Positions 1 through 9,239 of a stretch of DNA of 64,000 nt are shown here, piece after piece. A program made the position numbers and the translations under genes. Every line of letters starts with the position of its first letter. The first letter of the stretch is position 1. Below the pieces are notes generated by a model that saw only the letters and a list, made by a program, of their open reading frames with translations, did no database searches and was not told where the DNA came from. Source of the DNA: Aureobasidium sp. EXF-3400 (Eukaryota; Ascomycota; Dothideomycetes; Dothideales; Saccotheciaceae); NCBI GenBank assembly GCA_024195585.1, contig SWBL01000229.1, positions 1 through 64,000 of the forward strand, given 5' to 3'.

Positions 1-412
1 TTGCTGGACTTTAACCTCCACAACGACACATGCTACCACTACACCACATCACCTTAGCTTGTAAGGGTTGAATCCGGTTGGCCAGATTCAGGATCTTGGA
101 AGTTTTGCTTCCGTGCTGGGTTATATAACTTTGTCAAAGCAGCTCATGCTTTTCACCTTGGAAGCACAAAACCAGAAAGATGTTCAGGTGAATCGAGGAA
201 GTAAAGATCCCTTTGAAGAAATTGGTATAGGGTATAGATTAGGAAATAGTGAAAAATCGCACACGGATATAGTATCTGAACTCCACCGACCACATTACGA
301 CGCAACCACTCGCGTGTCCTTTAGGGGTATCTCTGCTCTCCAGAATATTCATAACATATAATCAACTCTTATCTTTCTTTCCAGTCATATCAACCATCTA
401 CCGACAGATCGT
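1..412. other. 3' flank of the sugar transporter, no gene seen
   Basis: This stretch lies downstream of the transporter stop codon. It holds one short open frame (68-361) without any recognisable domain and nothing else I can name. It is probably the 3' untranslated region of the transporter plus intergenic DNA. Confidence 0.5.
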
Positions 413-2631
413 TTAAGCGGTGACAGGCTCGACTCTGTCGGCCCAGGAAGTCTTTTCGATGATTGGCGGGGGCTTGGGGGTGTTCTTCTTGAAGAGAACG
501 TGGCGCTTAATGAAGTAAGGCAACCAGGTACCAGTCTCGTATGCGAGGAACTCTCTTGTGGGCACCGAGAAGACTTGATCGATTTCCTCCAGAGTGAGCT
601 GCTTGGTCTCGCGGACGAAGCAGAAGATCATGCCCCAGGCGATCAGGTTGAGTGCGGCGTAGAATCCGAAAGCACCGGTTGCTGTCATGACGTGCTGCAT
701 ACGAGGGAAAGTCAAACCAAGAATACCGGCTGGGCAGATGTTAGTAAAAGTTGCTGCTTGTTATCAATCTCTTGTGACTTACCAAAGGTGTTGTTGATGC
801 AGACTGCCCAGGCCATTCCTTGCTCACGCTGGATGGTAGGGAAGACCTCGGCCGAATATTGGAATGCAACAGGGCCCTCACCCAACGAGTACATGATGGT
901 GAAAAGGTACACGAACAAGATGACGGGTCCAACTTTGGCAGCTGAACTGGTGCTTTCGGGTTGCAACAGCGAGAGACCTGCAGCTAGCAGGAAGATACAC
1001 ATGAGAGGGAACGTCTTCACAAAGTCAATAAGTTGCTCCAGTTGGAAGATGACAGAAAACTTACGATAAGACACAAAGTTCTGCGGCCCTTGGTATCAAT
1101 CAAGAACAACGTAGGGATTGTGAAAACGACCTGAACGGCACCATAGCCGAGAGATGCGTACAGAGCCTGGTCGGAGTTGTAGCCGGCGTTGGTGAAGATA
1201 GTAGAACTGTAGAAAGAGATAACTGCAAAGTGTCAGATTCGCTCAAAATGATCGAAGAAAGAAGTTTGGCTTACTGTTGATACCGCACATCTGCTGGGCA
1301 AGCATGACAGTCGAAGCACCGTAGTTGGCTCTGCGAATGCGAGGGACGGTGAAACAATCTCTCAGGCGAGTGAAGTAGGTAGAACCACTGGCAACCTTGA
1401 GTTCCTCCTGGTAGATTACGTAGGAGTAGTAGTAGTCTCTTGCACCGATGATTGGGTGTGCACGCAACTTGGCCATGGATTGGTAGCCTTTAGCGATTTT
1501 ACCGTGCTTCATCAACCAACGAGGTGACTCGGGACAGAAGTAGATACCGATCATGAGGATGAAAGATGGGATGAAAGCCGATCCGAGCTGAAGACGCCAT
1601 GCGATGCGAGGGACATCCTTGACGATAACGTTCGCGCAGAATCCGAGGAAGATGCCTGTCACAGATGGTTAGGAAAAACTTCCAAAATATGTCTGCATTC
1701 AATAGTCTTACCAATGACAACCCAAAGCTGCCAGAACATAACAAGAGCACCACGAACGCGAGCAGGTGCCATCTCAGCCGAATAGATGGGGACGGTGGCG
1801 TTCTTCGCACCAATGCCAATACCCATAATGAAGCGGGCAGCGAAGAGGCCTTGCCATGATTGTGCGAAACCGGAACCGATAGGGGTGGCAGTAAGACAGG
1901 CAGCAGTAAGGAAGATTTCACCTCTTCGACCAAGGTACTTGTTGAGAGGATCGACGATAAACGCGCCACTGCGATTTGTCAGCCATGCTGTAGAAACTTG
2001 GGTAGGTGATGCACTTACATCAGACCAGCAGTCAAGAAGATGATAGAGTTGATGAGACCGACAATCCACTGGTTGTATGAGCAGGTACCAGCAGCTGTGC
2101 AGATGTCGCCGCTCTCGTAGAGACCGAATTCTTGAGGGAAAGACAAGTTGGCTCCGTTTGAACCAGTCTGATCCCAACCCTGTGTGGCGGCACCGATGGC
2201 ACATAGACCGATCGAGAACCAAAGCATCTTGGGTCCATGCCATTTGTGATCTCTCTCGTAGATGAGTGCTGCACGTTCTTCCTCTGTCAGGTCGGGGATC
2301 GATTCGAATCGTTCAGGATCACGCGCGACCAGAGCAGCTCTACCAAAGAGGGCTGCATCGTCGGCCATGCCGTTCGATTCAGCGAAGGTCATGGCATCGT
2401 GGACGGTGGTCTCCTTGTCGGTACGCTTTCGATGTGGTCAGTTTCTGATTTAGAACGAAAATATCGAGGAATGCATAAGCTTCGTACTTGCAGAGGGTTG
2501 TGGACAACATTGAGAGCGACGGAAGCCTGGCGACCAGGAGCTTCATCGTGAATCGTCTTCTCCTTGTGGGAAGCAAAGTCGTCCTTGGGCGAAGCGTAGT
2601 CGACCTCGCTGAATGTAGTCTTCTCAGGCAT
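413..2631 (-). CDS. MFS sugar transporter (hexose/inositol-type), 7 exons
   Basis: Predicted plasma-membrane permease that moves a sugar, polyol or related compound with protons; the substrate cannot be read from sequence. Joining exons 2488-2631, 2019-2425, 1712-1968, 1275-1655, 1065-1222, 783-1014 and 413-729 gives 631 residues with every phase matching and six GT...AG introns of 50-62 nt. Sugar-transporter signatures are visible: NKYLGRRGE after the first helices (about residue 195), PESPRWL (about 311-317) before the central loop, and DTKGRRT (about 440) in the mirror position. Roughly 110 hydrophilic residues precede the first membrane helix (with RAALVARDP), longer than in simple hexose carriers but usual for one fungal subgroup. 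The start chosen is the only early in-frame Met with a good exon 1. CreA-like boxes lie just upstream. A quinate or inositol carrier remains possible. Confidence 0.9.
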
Positions 2632-4518
2632 GTTGACGAGTTCTCCTACGAGTAGGGTAATTGATCTGACAGGCCTGGGGAAAGGTATCTGGGGAAGCGT
2701 CTGGAGAAAGAGTGGAGAGGTTGGGGAGAGGAGGGAGCTGCACTAATAAATACTCGTAGCACGATAACACCTCAAAAGACCTCAAGCGTTGGAAGGATTC
2801 GTCCGATTATCCCCACTGGACAGCGATGATCCTTTTACCGCTTCTAGAGGTTACTAGCAAGGGTATCCACTCACTCACATCTTACGGAGTCACGAGGTCT
2901 GGTATACTGTGGATCTGAGCCGCCTGCCAATCTGTGGTTACATTCTGCAGTTGATGTGGATTCTGCCTTGGCGACCAGGGGCCAAGGGTGGCTGTCAACA
3001 GGGCTCACACACTCAAGAACTGCCCAGAAGAGCTTCGAGCAAAGAAGCTGTCCAGAATGGAGCTTCGAGAGCATGGCTTGCTGCTTGAGATGAGATGACT
3101 CTTCCAGCCATCGAAACTTACTCTACGGTATTCATGAATACATGAGTTCTCCAAGCGCATGTAGAAAACTTTTGACAAGTAGAAGATACATACAGCGCAT
3201 ATTAGGCTAGCATTCCGGACGGCGTGCGGAGAAATGTGTGGATGATGCCGTGGCGTCAGTTTCGGGAGAGAATGTGGATGCAGGTGAACGCCGAGTTCAA
3301 GCCCCCTTTGTTTAGGTTGTCTCGAAAGTGCGCTTGCGGCAACATTGGCCGGTAAGTCTCGATAGTCATCCAGCGGCTCGGACAGACTGGGATACACCGA
3401 CAGGTTCACCTCCTCGGACGTTTGGCCCACGGGATGATAAAGCGGTTTCGCGGTTCGGATACGAAGCACTGAGAATCGGACCGTCTGTGAACCGCCTTTC
3501 GGGCTTGGGCGAGCAAGGAGCGTCGTAAGGTTGAGTCGTCTCCTCGAGTTCGGCGTCTCCGCGAAAAGCTTTCGTGCCGATCCCTAAAAACGCCCTGAGC
3601 GCCCCATGGGCGTCTCCGTGCGGGGCAGTTTGACATGTTGCATGTGAATAAGCAACCACCACGACTCGACATCCTACTCGACAGACATGACGAGTCTTAC
3701 TCTACCTTGCTAGAGGGATTCGATGATGTGTGGCTTAATGCAGACCTTGGCTGGCATATCATTTGCGGTATTGGGCAAGTTGAATCATCCTTCGACTACC
3801 AAGTAAGTGTCTGTGTTCTCTTGGAATTCCAGGTCGCGTGTCTGAGGCTTCATGTGGTGATCTTTCGAAAATTGACCACTTCCATCCTTCGTCCGATCTT
3901 GCTGAATCAAACCATTGGTCCTCCATGTAAAACGTTCTTTCGATCGACAGAATAATTCTCAGAAGGAGTCAGCGAATGTGTCGTTCGTAAATCATTCTTG
4001 TCGATCAAGGCAGGGTCGTGCTTACAGCAAAATATACGAGGAATACGAACCCAGCCTTACCATATGATCGTCCAATTCGCTCGCATTGACCATGGTTCAC
4101 AAGCAAGACTGAGCCTCAATGAGGTCGGTTAAAACACACGCTATAAGAAATGAAAGAGTCTAAGCATAAGCTCCACATGTGTTTTATATAGACTATCACA
4201 TCCGTAATGTTCTTCCAGTGTGGTGGGCAATAGCGATATGAGCCATTCAAATGTCTTTAGATTAGGACCATTATGTATTACAATGCTTATATAGTGACAA
4301 GCTCACCACACAGAAGGAGACACACGCAAGCGAATCAGAATATAAGGTGATAGAACCATATGGTAACTATGCCGACCAAGACACAACCGACATATGAATA
4401 TTAATCATGGGGAAGTTTGAACATGCTTGTTTCATTAATTTGTGGTCATGCTATTATATCGTAGCTGAATTGGCTCTTTCTGGCCTGTCCTCAGGCTTAA
4501 TTTACACGAACTGCTAAC
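2632..4518. other. intergenic region, about 1.9 kb, no supported gene
   Basis: Apart from the CreA-like boxes next to the transporter I see no coding region I can defend. Short open frames (for example 3005-3469 on the minus strand and 3635-3955 on the plus strand) show no domain, no low-complexity signature of a secreted protein, and no splice structure that extends them. The part near 4100-4490 is AT-rich and is probably the 3' flank of the BLI-3-like gene. Confidence 0.45.
2675..2717 (+). promoter_or_regulatory. cluster of CreA/Mig1-like boxes upstream of the transporter
   Basis: Four matches to the known CreA consensus SYGGRG lie within 43 bp: CTGGGG at 2675 and 2689, CTGGAG at 2701 and GTGGAG at 2712. 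They sit about 45-85 bp upstream of the transporter start codon. The motif is short and this region is G-rich, so chance matches are possible, but carbon catabolite repression of a sugar transporter would make sense. Confidence 0.35.
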
Positions 4519-5325
4519 TTATTGGCTGCTTGAGCGCCCTGTGCGGTTGTCAGTATGGCTGTTTGTATTCGAGTTGCACAAGGTTGACTTACACTGCTGG
4601 AGCTCTGACTCGTCCAGGTATCTGAGCTTGTTGACCTGAGCGGCCTCGCCGGTGACAACACCCTTGGCGAACTCGACCATGTTGCCGAGAGCACCGGTAG
4701 CAGATCTGGTGATGGCGTACTGAGCGGTCTTGGCCTTGACCTTGATGAGGATGATTCTGGGGTCCTCGGGACCACCGTCGTGCTTGCCGTCACCGAGGTC
4801 ACCCAACCAAGCCTTGAGGCCAGGAGAGTAGTACTTGCGGACCTTCTCGCGGTCGGTCTCAAGGGAGGCAATACCGGAGATGGAGGCCCACTCGCCGGAG
4901 GGCTGGAGGAAGGCCAGGTTGATGTCGTTGTCTGACTCGAGATCGTCGGTCTTGCCGGACTCGCTGTTGGCGTGGAAGATGAGGTCGACACCGTTGCCCT
5001 CCTTGGCAGCGAGTGCCATGCAGCGCGAAACAAGAAGTCCACTGCTGGCAATGCGAGTGGTCATCATGCAGTACTTGGACTTGTCAACGAAGTTGATGAG
5101 GTCGTTGACCTTCTCAGTGAGCTCTGGCTGCTCCTTGTTCTTGGCGACATAGGGGTCGGCGGTCTTGCTGCCGGTGTCTGCGTTGCTGAAAGACATATTT
5201 GTGGTGGTGGTTGAGAAAGGTTGGTAGTGAGATTGGAGTATTCTGCTGGGACGGACAGAGGTGAGCAAAGGTGCTCTTCGGACAAGGCGGGGTAGCTGGC
5301 GGCGGAGAGGGGCGATCAAGGACAT
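4519..5325 (-). CDS. BLI-3-like FMN-binding split-barrel protein (pyridoxamine 5'-phosphate oxidase family)
   Basis: Resembles the blue-light-inducible BLI-3 / general-stress FMN split-barrel proteins; the molecular reaction of the family in fungi is not established. Exon 1 (4593-5325) and a 20-nt terminal exon (4519-4538) joined over a 54-nt intron (GTAAGT...CACAG) give 250 residues ending RSSSQ. A different terminal-exon frame ending near 4497 is possible if the donor is shifted by two bases. The core begins near residue 55 (KEQPELTEKVNDLI), continues with a strand MMTTRIASSGLLVSRCMAL typical of the flavin fold, and has GEWASISGIASLETDREKV in the second half. The first 43 residues are rich in Arg and lack acidic residues, like a mitochondrial leader. 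A second Met with a good context (MSFSNADTGSK, 5196) matches where BLI-3 proteins normally start, so two protein forms are conceivable. Confidence 0.85.
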   Translation of the reverse strand: MSLIAPLRRQLPRLVRRAPLLTSVRPSRILQSHYQPFSTTTTNMSFSNADTGSKTADPYVAKNKEQPELTEKVNDLINFVDKSKYCMMTTRIASSGLLVSRCMALAAKEGNGVDLIFHANSESGKTDDLESDNDINLAFLQPSGEWASISGIASLETDREKVRKYYSPGLKAWLGDLGDGKHDGGPEDPRIILIKVKAKTAQYAITRSATGALGNMVEFAKGVVTGEAAQVNKLRYLDESELQQCKSTLCNSNTNSHTDNRTGRSSSQ

Positions 5326-5672
5326 GGTTTAGGAGATGTTGTCGTAGGACGGGGTGTGATAGAATTGAATTGAGAGACCGACTTACCAGAAGAATCAATA
5401 GATGGAGGATGGAAAGGAAAGAAGAGAAAGAGACACCTATTAAGGTCGAAAACAATGATGCGCCGGTCTCCACGATGACATCACCGAAAATCCACATGTC
5501 GTGCGTCGGCATGGCGAGCTGAGCTTTCGGCAGCGATCGATCTCCAGGGGTTCATCAATCAATTGTCTTGCTGCGCTTGCCATCGGCTTTTGAAACGCCG
5601 TCTTTTGTTCGTTATTATATTCGTGATATTGACCTACCTACAAGGCATTGGGCCTGGCTTAAATGTCTGTTT

Positions 5673-8516
5673 CTAGTCCAACTTGGTCGCAACGAGCTTG
5701 AGGATCTCCTCGACACCCAACTTGGCATTCTCGGGAGCCTTTGCTATGCTCTGCCAGACCTCTCCGTGTTTGGGCTCGCTGAGCACGCACTTGTTGATAG
5801 TCTCCTCCTGCTTCTCTTCTGTACCGTGCTGTCTTAGGAACTTCAAGTACCACGCCCACGAGTCACCGATATCCGGATCCAGGACGATCGCTTTTTCGAA
5901 CCACGTCACTGCCTTGTCTAGTCTGCGTTCACCCCAGAAGACGCGTGCAGCTGTGACATACAAGATAGGATCGCTATCGTTCTTCTTGATGGCCTCCAGT
6001 GTTCGAGGCTTACGTTGAGTACGAGCCTCGAGATGCCAGATCCTCTCACTCCACAGCAATCCACTAGTAGGACACTCTTGCAGTGCTTGCGCCATCTTCT
6101 GATTGGCTGCAGCATTGTTTCCTGCACGTCTCTCGAGTCGCACTGACTCGGTCCAGAGTTCGGGGTTCTTTGGTACTGCAAGACGTGCTCGGTCAAGGAT
6201 ACTGCGTGCTTTGACAATGATACCTGCCTTTTCATCTGTACGAGCCGCAAGTAGCCACAGCGGTACACTTTGTGGACATGCTCGACTTCCTGTGTTGAAG
6301 GCCTCGCGTGCTTGCGCAAGCATACCTTTACTGTCATAGATCTGTCCTTTCTGCATCCAGAGTTTGGCAGCTTTAGGATAGAGCTGTAGACCTTGGTTGA
6401 CGAGGTCGAGAGCAGCCTCTCTATCGCCTTGCTGCCTCTCGAAAGCCACACTCTTGATCCAGACTCTGTCAGTACCTGCCTCTTGACGTGCTGTCCTAAG
6501 GAGTTCGCGCGCCTGGTCGACTTGTCCATTGTCTGCTTCGAGCTTGACGGCTGCCAGCCAAATGTCCTCGTTTCCAGGTTGTTGTTGGAATGCTTTACCC
6601 AAAACTTTACGAGCCTCATCAATATCTCCGGCATTCCATCTTTCTCTGGCGAGCTGCATCCATAGCACTTCATTTGTAGGAACAGCTTCTACAGCTTTCT
6701 CCAACAACGAAACGAGTGAATCCCTTGAGCCGTGGTTGCGTTCCATATCTCCCGCAGCCAGCCAGATGATGCTGCTATTCGGGAAGACACGAATGGCGTA
6801 GGCGTAGATAGAGCGGGCTGTTTGGTAGCGGCCTCTGACCATAGATGATTTTGCGTCGTCCATCCAGATTTTCTTGCGATCATCGTCCTCATCTAGTCCC
6901 CATCCAAGAGTGTGTTCAACGATAGCTTTGCAAGTAAGATTTGCGCCTTCCTCTTCGCAATTCTCGGCCACTTCAATCCATCGCTCACGCTCTAGCATAG
7001 CTGACTCGCGTGCCAAAGACTTGACAGCACGATCCATGATCTTCCCGACCATCTGTTCGGCACCAATCTGTTCTTGTAGTCGAGCGGCAGCTACCCAAAT
7101 CTCCCACGAGGTTGGAATGGCCTTTCTTGCTTTGTTCAAAACGACCTGTGCATTCTCGGGACTCTCCAGGCGAGCAAGAGCTAGCCACAAGTCGACAGAT
7201 AGCGGAATCAACTCGGTAGCTTTCGCAAGCAGAAGTCGTGCATCGGCTGGGTCTTCTTCAAGATTGACAGCCTCTTTCCAGATTGCGACAGACTGTGGGA
7301 CATGGTCTAGAGCTTGCCTCAAAACTCGTTTCTTGTTTGGCATGAGAGTTTCCAACTTCATTGCTTCCACCCAGAGGCGCACTGAACGGTCGTTGTACTT
7401 GAGAGCTTCCTTGGCGATGATTTTGGCGTTGTGATTCTCGTTCAGGCGCATAGATTCGAGCCAGACATCTTCGGACTTTGGGCAGAATTCGACTGCCTGG
7501 GCCAGCAAGTTTCGTGCAGCAACAATCTTTCCAGCGAATTCTTCCAGACGAGCTGCAGCGATCCAGCCGGGGCCGTGTTTCTTGTTGGTGTTGATGACGG
7601 ATCTGAGCAGCTCACGCGCTCTTGCGACATCGGCGACGGGAATTTCGCTAGCCTTCTTTTCGGACGTGTTCAAAGAGGTCAGGTAACCTTTGGGATCGAT
7701 ACTTGTGGCAGTTCCAGCAGCGACATCACCCTGAGCAGCTTGGTCCAAACGCACCTGTAACACCTTGTCTCTTGCAGCTCCAATATTGGCAAAGTTGGTC
7801 ATGGCACCCTCCAGATTGTCGGCAGCAGCACTTGTTTGAGCTCCGTCATCGTTGACGGTAGTGTCAAATTGTGTCGAATCTCTTGCGCCGGCCAAAACAC
7901 TGTCCGGGACAGCGTAGAATCTCTCGCGCAAGTTCGCCTTTGCTCTGCGGTTCTTGCCTGTCAAGTCTCCAACCTCGGGAATATTCTGCCAGTCTTCGTC
8001 GGTGAGACCTCCAAGTTCTCTCTTCAGGTCTGCAAATTGCTGTTGAATTTTGGGATTGTTGCGCTCGTACTCTTCTCTTTCTTTTCGTTCGCGTTCTTCG
8101 CGTCTGGCTCTCCGTCTCTTGTCCATCTTTGCATCAACCTCGGCGTAGATTTTGTCGGCCTCGTCATCTTCGCGATCGTAATTTCCGCTGGCGAACAGGC
8201 CAGTCTCGTTGTCGGGGTCCTGAAAGCGTTCGTCATCATCATCGTCGTCCTCTTTCTTTCCAGGCACTCCGTATGCTGTCGGCGGCGCATTTCCGAGCTG
8301 TGCGGCACGTTTGGCAAGAGCTTCCTTGATCTGCTCTTCACTGGGACCTTCGCGCGCGGGGCCTTTGGAGTAGGTTAGGAAGGTGGATGGATCGTGTCTA
8401 AAAGGTGAGTACATACCGAGATCTGAACGGGTTGTGAATCCTGTCGCACCTCTACCCAGACCGGCCACATAGTTCTCGGGCGCCGGCTGGCTTAGGAAAT
8501 CCTTGCGACCGGACAT
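5673..8516 (-). CDS. PRP6: pre-mRNA-splicing factor PRP6/Prp1 (U4/U6.U5 tri-snRNP)
   Basis: Scaffold of the U4/U6.U5 tri-snRNP, bridging U5 and U4/U6 during spliceosome assembly in the nucleus. One uninterrupted 947-residue frame. The N-terminal PRP1_N domain (about residues 10-160) opens with YVAGLGRGATGFTTRSD, the family hallmark, followed by an acidic patch (KKEDDDDDDERF) and a charged helical stretch. From about residue 290 to the end there are serial HAT/TPR-like helical repeats with the W-x-x-x-A-x-x-E pattern (for example GWIAAARLEEFAGK and IWLAAVKLEADNG). Length matches fungal Prp1/Prp6 (about 900-950). The stop is at 5673 and the first Met gives MSGRKDFLSQ, directly before the conserved block, so the start is secure. 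Confidence 0.97.
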   Translation of the reverse strand: MSGRKDFLSQPAPENYVAGLGRGATGFTTRSDLGMYSPFRHDPSTFLTYSKGPAREGPSEEQIKEALAKRAAQLGNAPPTAYGVPGKKEDDDDDDERFQDPDNETGLFASGNYDREDDEADKIYAEVDAKMDKRRRARREERERKEREEYERNNPKIQQQFADLKRELGGLTDEDWQNIPEVGDLTGKNRRAKANLRERFYAVPDSVLAGARDSTQFDTTVNDDGAQTSAAADNLEGAMTNFANIGAARDKVLQVRLDQAAQGDVAAGTATSIDPKGYLTSLNTSEKKASEIPVADVARARELLRSVINTNKKHGPGWIAAARLEEFAGKIVAARNLLAQAVEFCPKSEDVWLESMRLNENHNAKIIAKEALKYNDRSVRLWVEAMKLETLMPNKKRVLRQALDHVPQSVAIWKEAVNLEEDPADARLLLAKATELIPLSVDLWLALARLESPENAQVVLNKARKAIPTSWEIWVAAARLQEQIGAEQMVGKIMDRAVKSLARESAMLERERWIEVAENCEEEGANLTCKAIVEHTLGWGLDEDDDRKKIWMDDAKSSMVRGRYQTARSIYAYAIRVFPNSSIIWLAAGDMERNHGSRDSLVSLLEKAVEAVPTNEVLWMQLARERWNAGDIDEARKVLGKAFQQQPGNEDIWLAAVKLEADNGQVDQARELLRTARQEAGTDRVWIKSVAFERQQGDREAALDLVNQGLQLYPKAAKLWMQKGQIYDSKGMLAQAREAFNTGSRACPQSVPLWLLAARTDEKAGIIVKARSILDRARLAVPKNPELWTESVRLERRAGNNAAANQKMAQALQECPTSGLLWSERIWHLEARTQRKPRTLEAIKKNDSDPILYVTAARVFWGERRLDKAVTWFEKAIVLDPDIGDSWAWYLKFLRQHGTEEKQEETINKCVLSEPKHGEVWQSIAKAPENAKLGVEEILKLVATKLD

Positions 8517-9239
8517 TTTCGAACGGTTGTTGGTGGATGATTAGGTCGCGCGAGAAAGAAAGTTGATGGCAAGCGATCGTAACGGACTTTATAGACGCTC
8601 GGACCACCCGAGGCAGGTGGGAAGAGCTCGAACGATCTTGTCACATCACTCTTTATGTTCTACATTGTGATCTGCATCAGATTACTGTTCGAATACGGAG
8701 ACGAAGGAAACATGCATCACTGCGATTTGTATACACGATGCGACAGACGCGATAAAGCTAACGATCGAGGTAAAGGCACACTCATGTACTCGATCGGGTA
8801 GATGCACCTCGGGCCGCCTGGAAGCACGGGTAGAGCCCTAACGGAGAGCTTGCGCGACTGAAGTGGCCACAGTTCAACATGGCTGGCTGGTCATGGAGTC
8901 GTGGAGCCAGACATTGGACTTCGCATCAGCGAGGAGCCTGCGATTTGATGCCTTTCAAATTACTCCGTACTTGTACAGAGTCCGTAGAGATGAACGTGGC
9001 CAAGAAAAGTGGACGCCCAGCTAGCTCTCAACGGTGGTGACCAGCTTTAGGTTCCAGGTACATGGGTCCAAAGTCGAGAAGGCTGGCCTCGCGTTCCATT
9101 CTACATCTTCAACTCTGCCATATACATCACTGTCGCTGACGTCGGATTCAAGTCGTATTTTGGACATGTTGCGACTTGTCCTTCCCCACACCATACTGGA
9201 CTAATCTGATCAGTTTTCTGCTCGCCATCGCTGTTCATC
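8517..9239. other. divergent promoter region between PRP6 and a Zn2Cys6 regulator
   Basis: About 720 bp separate two start codons pointing away from each other. No open frame with recognisable content is present. It must hold the PRP6 promoter near 8520-8700 and the regulator promoter toward 9240. I see no clear palindromic CGG-type operator. Confidence 0.5.

Noticed and set aside
3005..3955. Open frames of 100-154 codons between transporter and BLI-3-like gene
   Set aside because: No recognisable domain, signal peptide or splice extension; lengths are what GC-rich non-coding DNA gives by chance.
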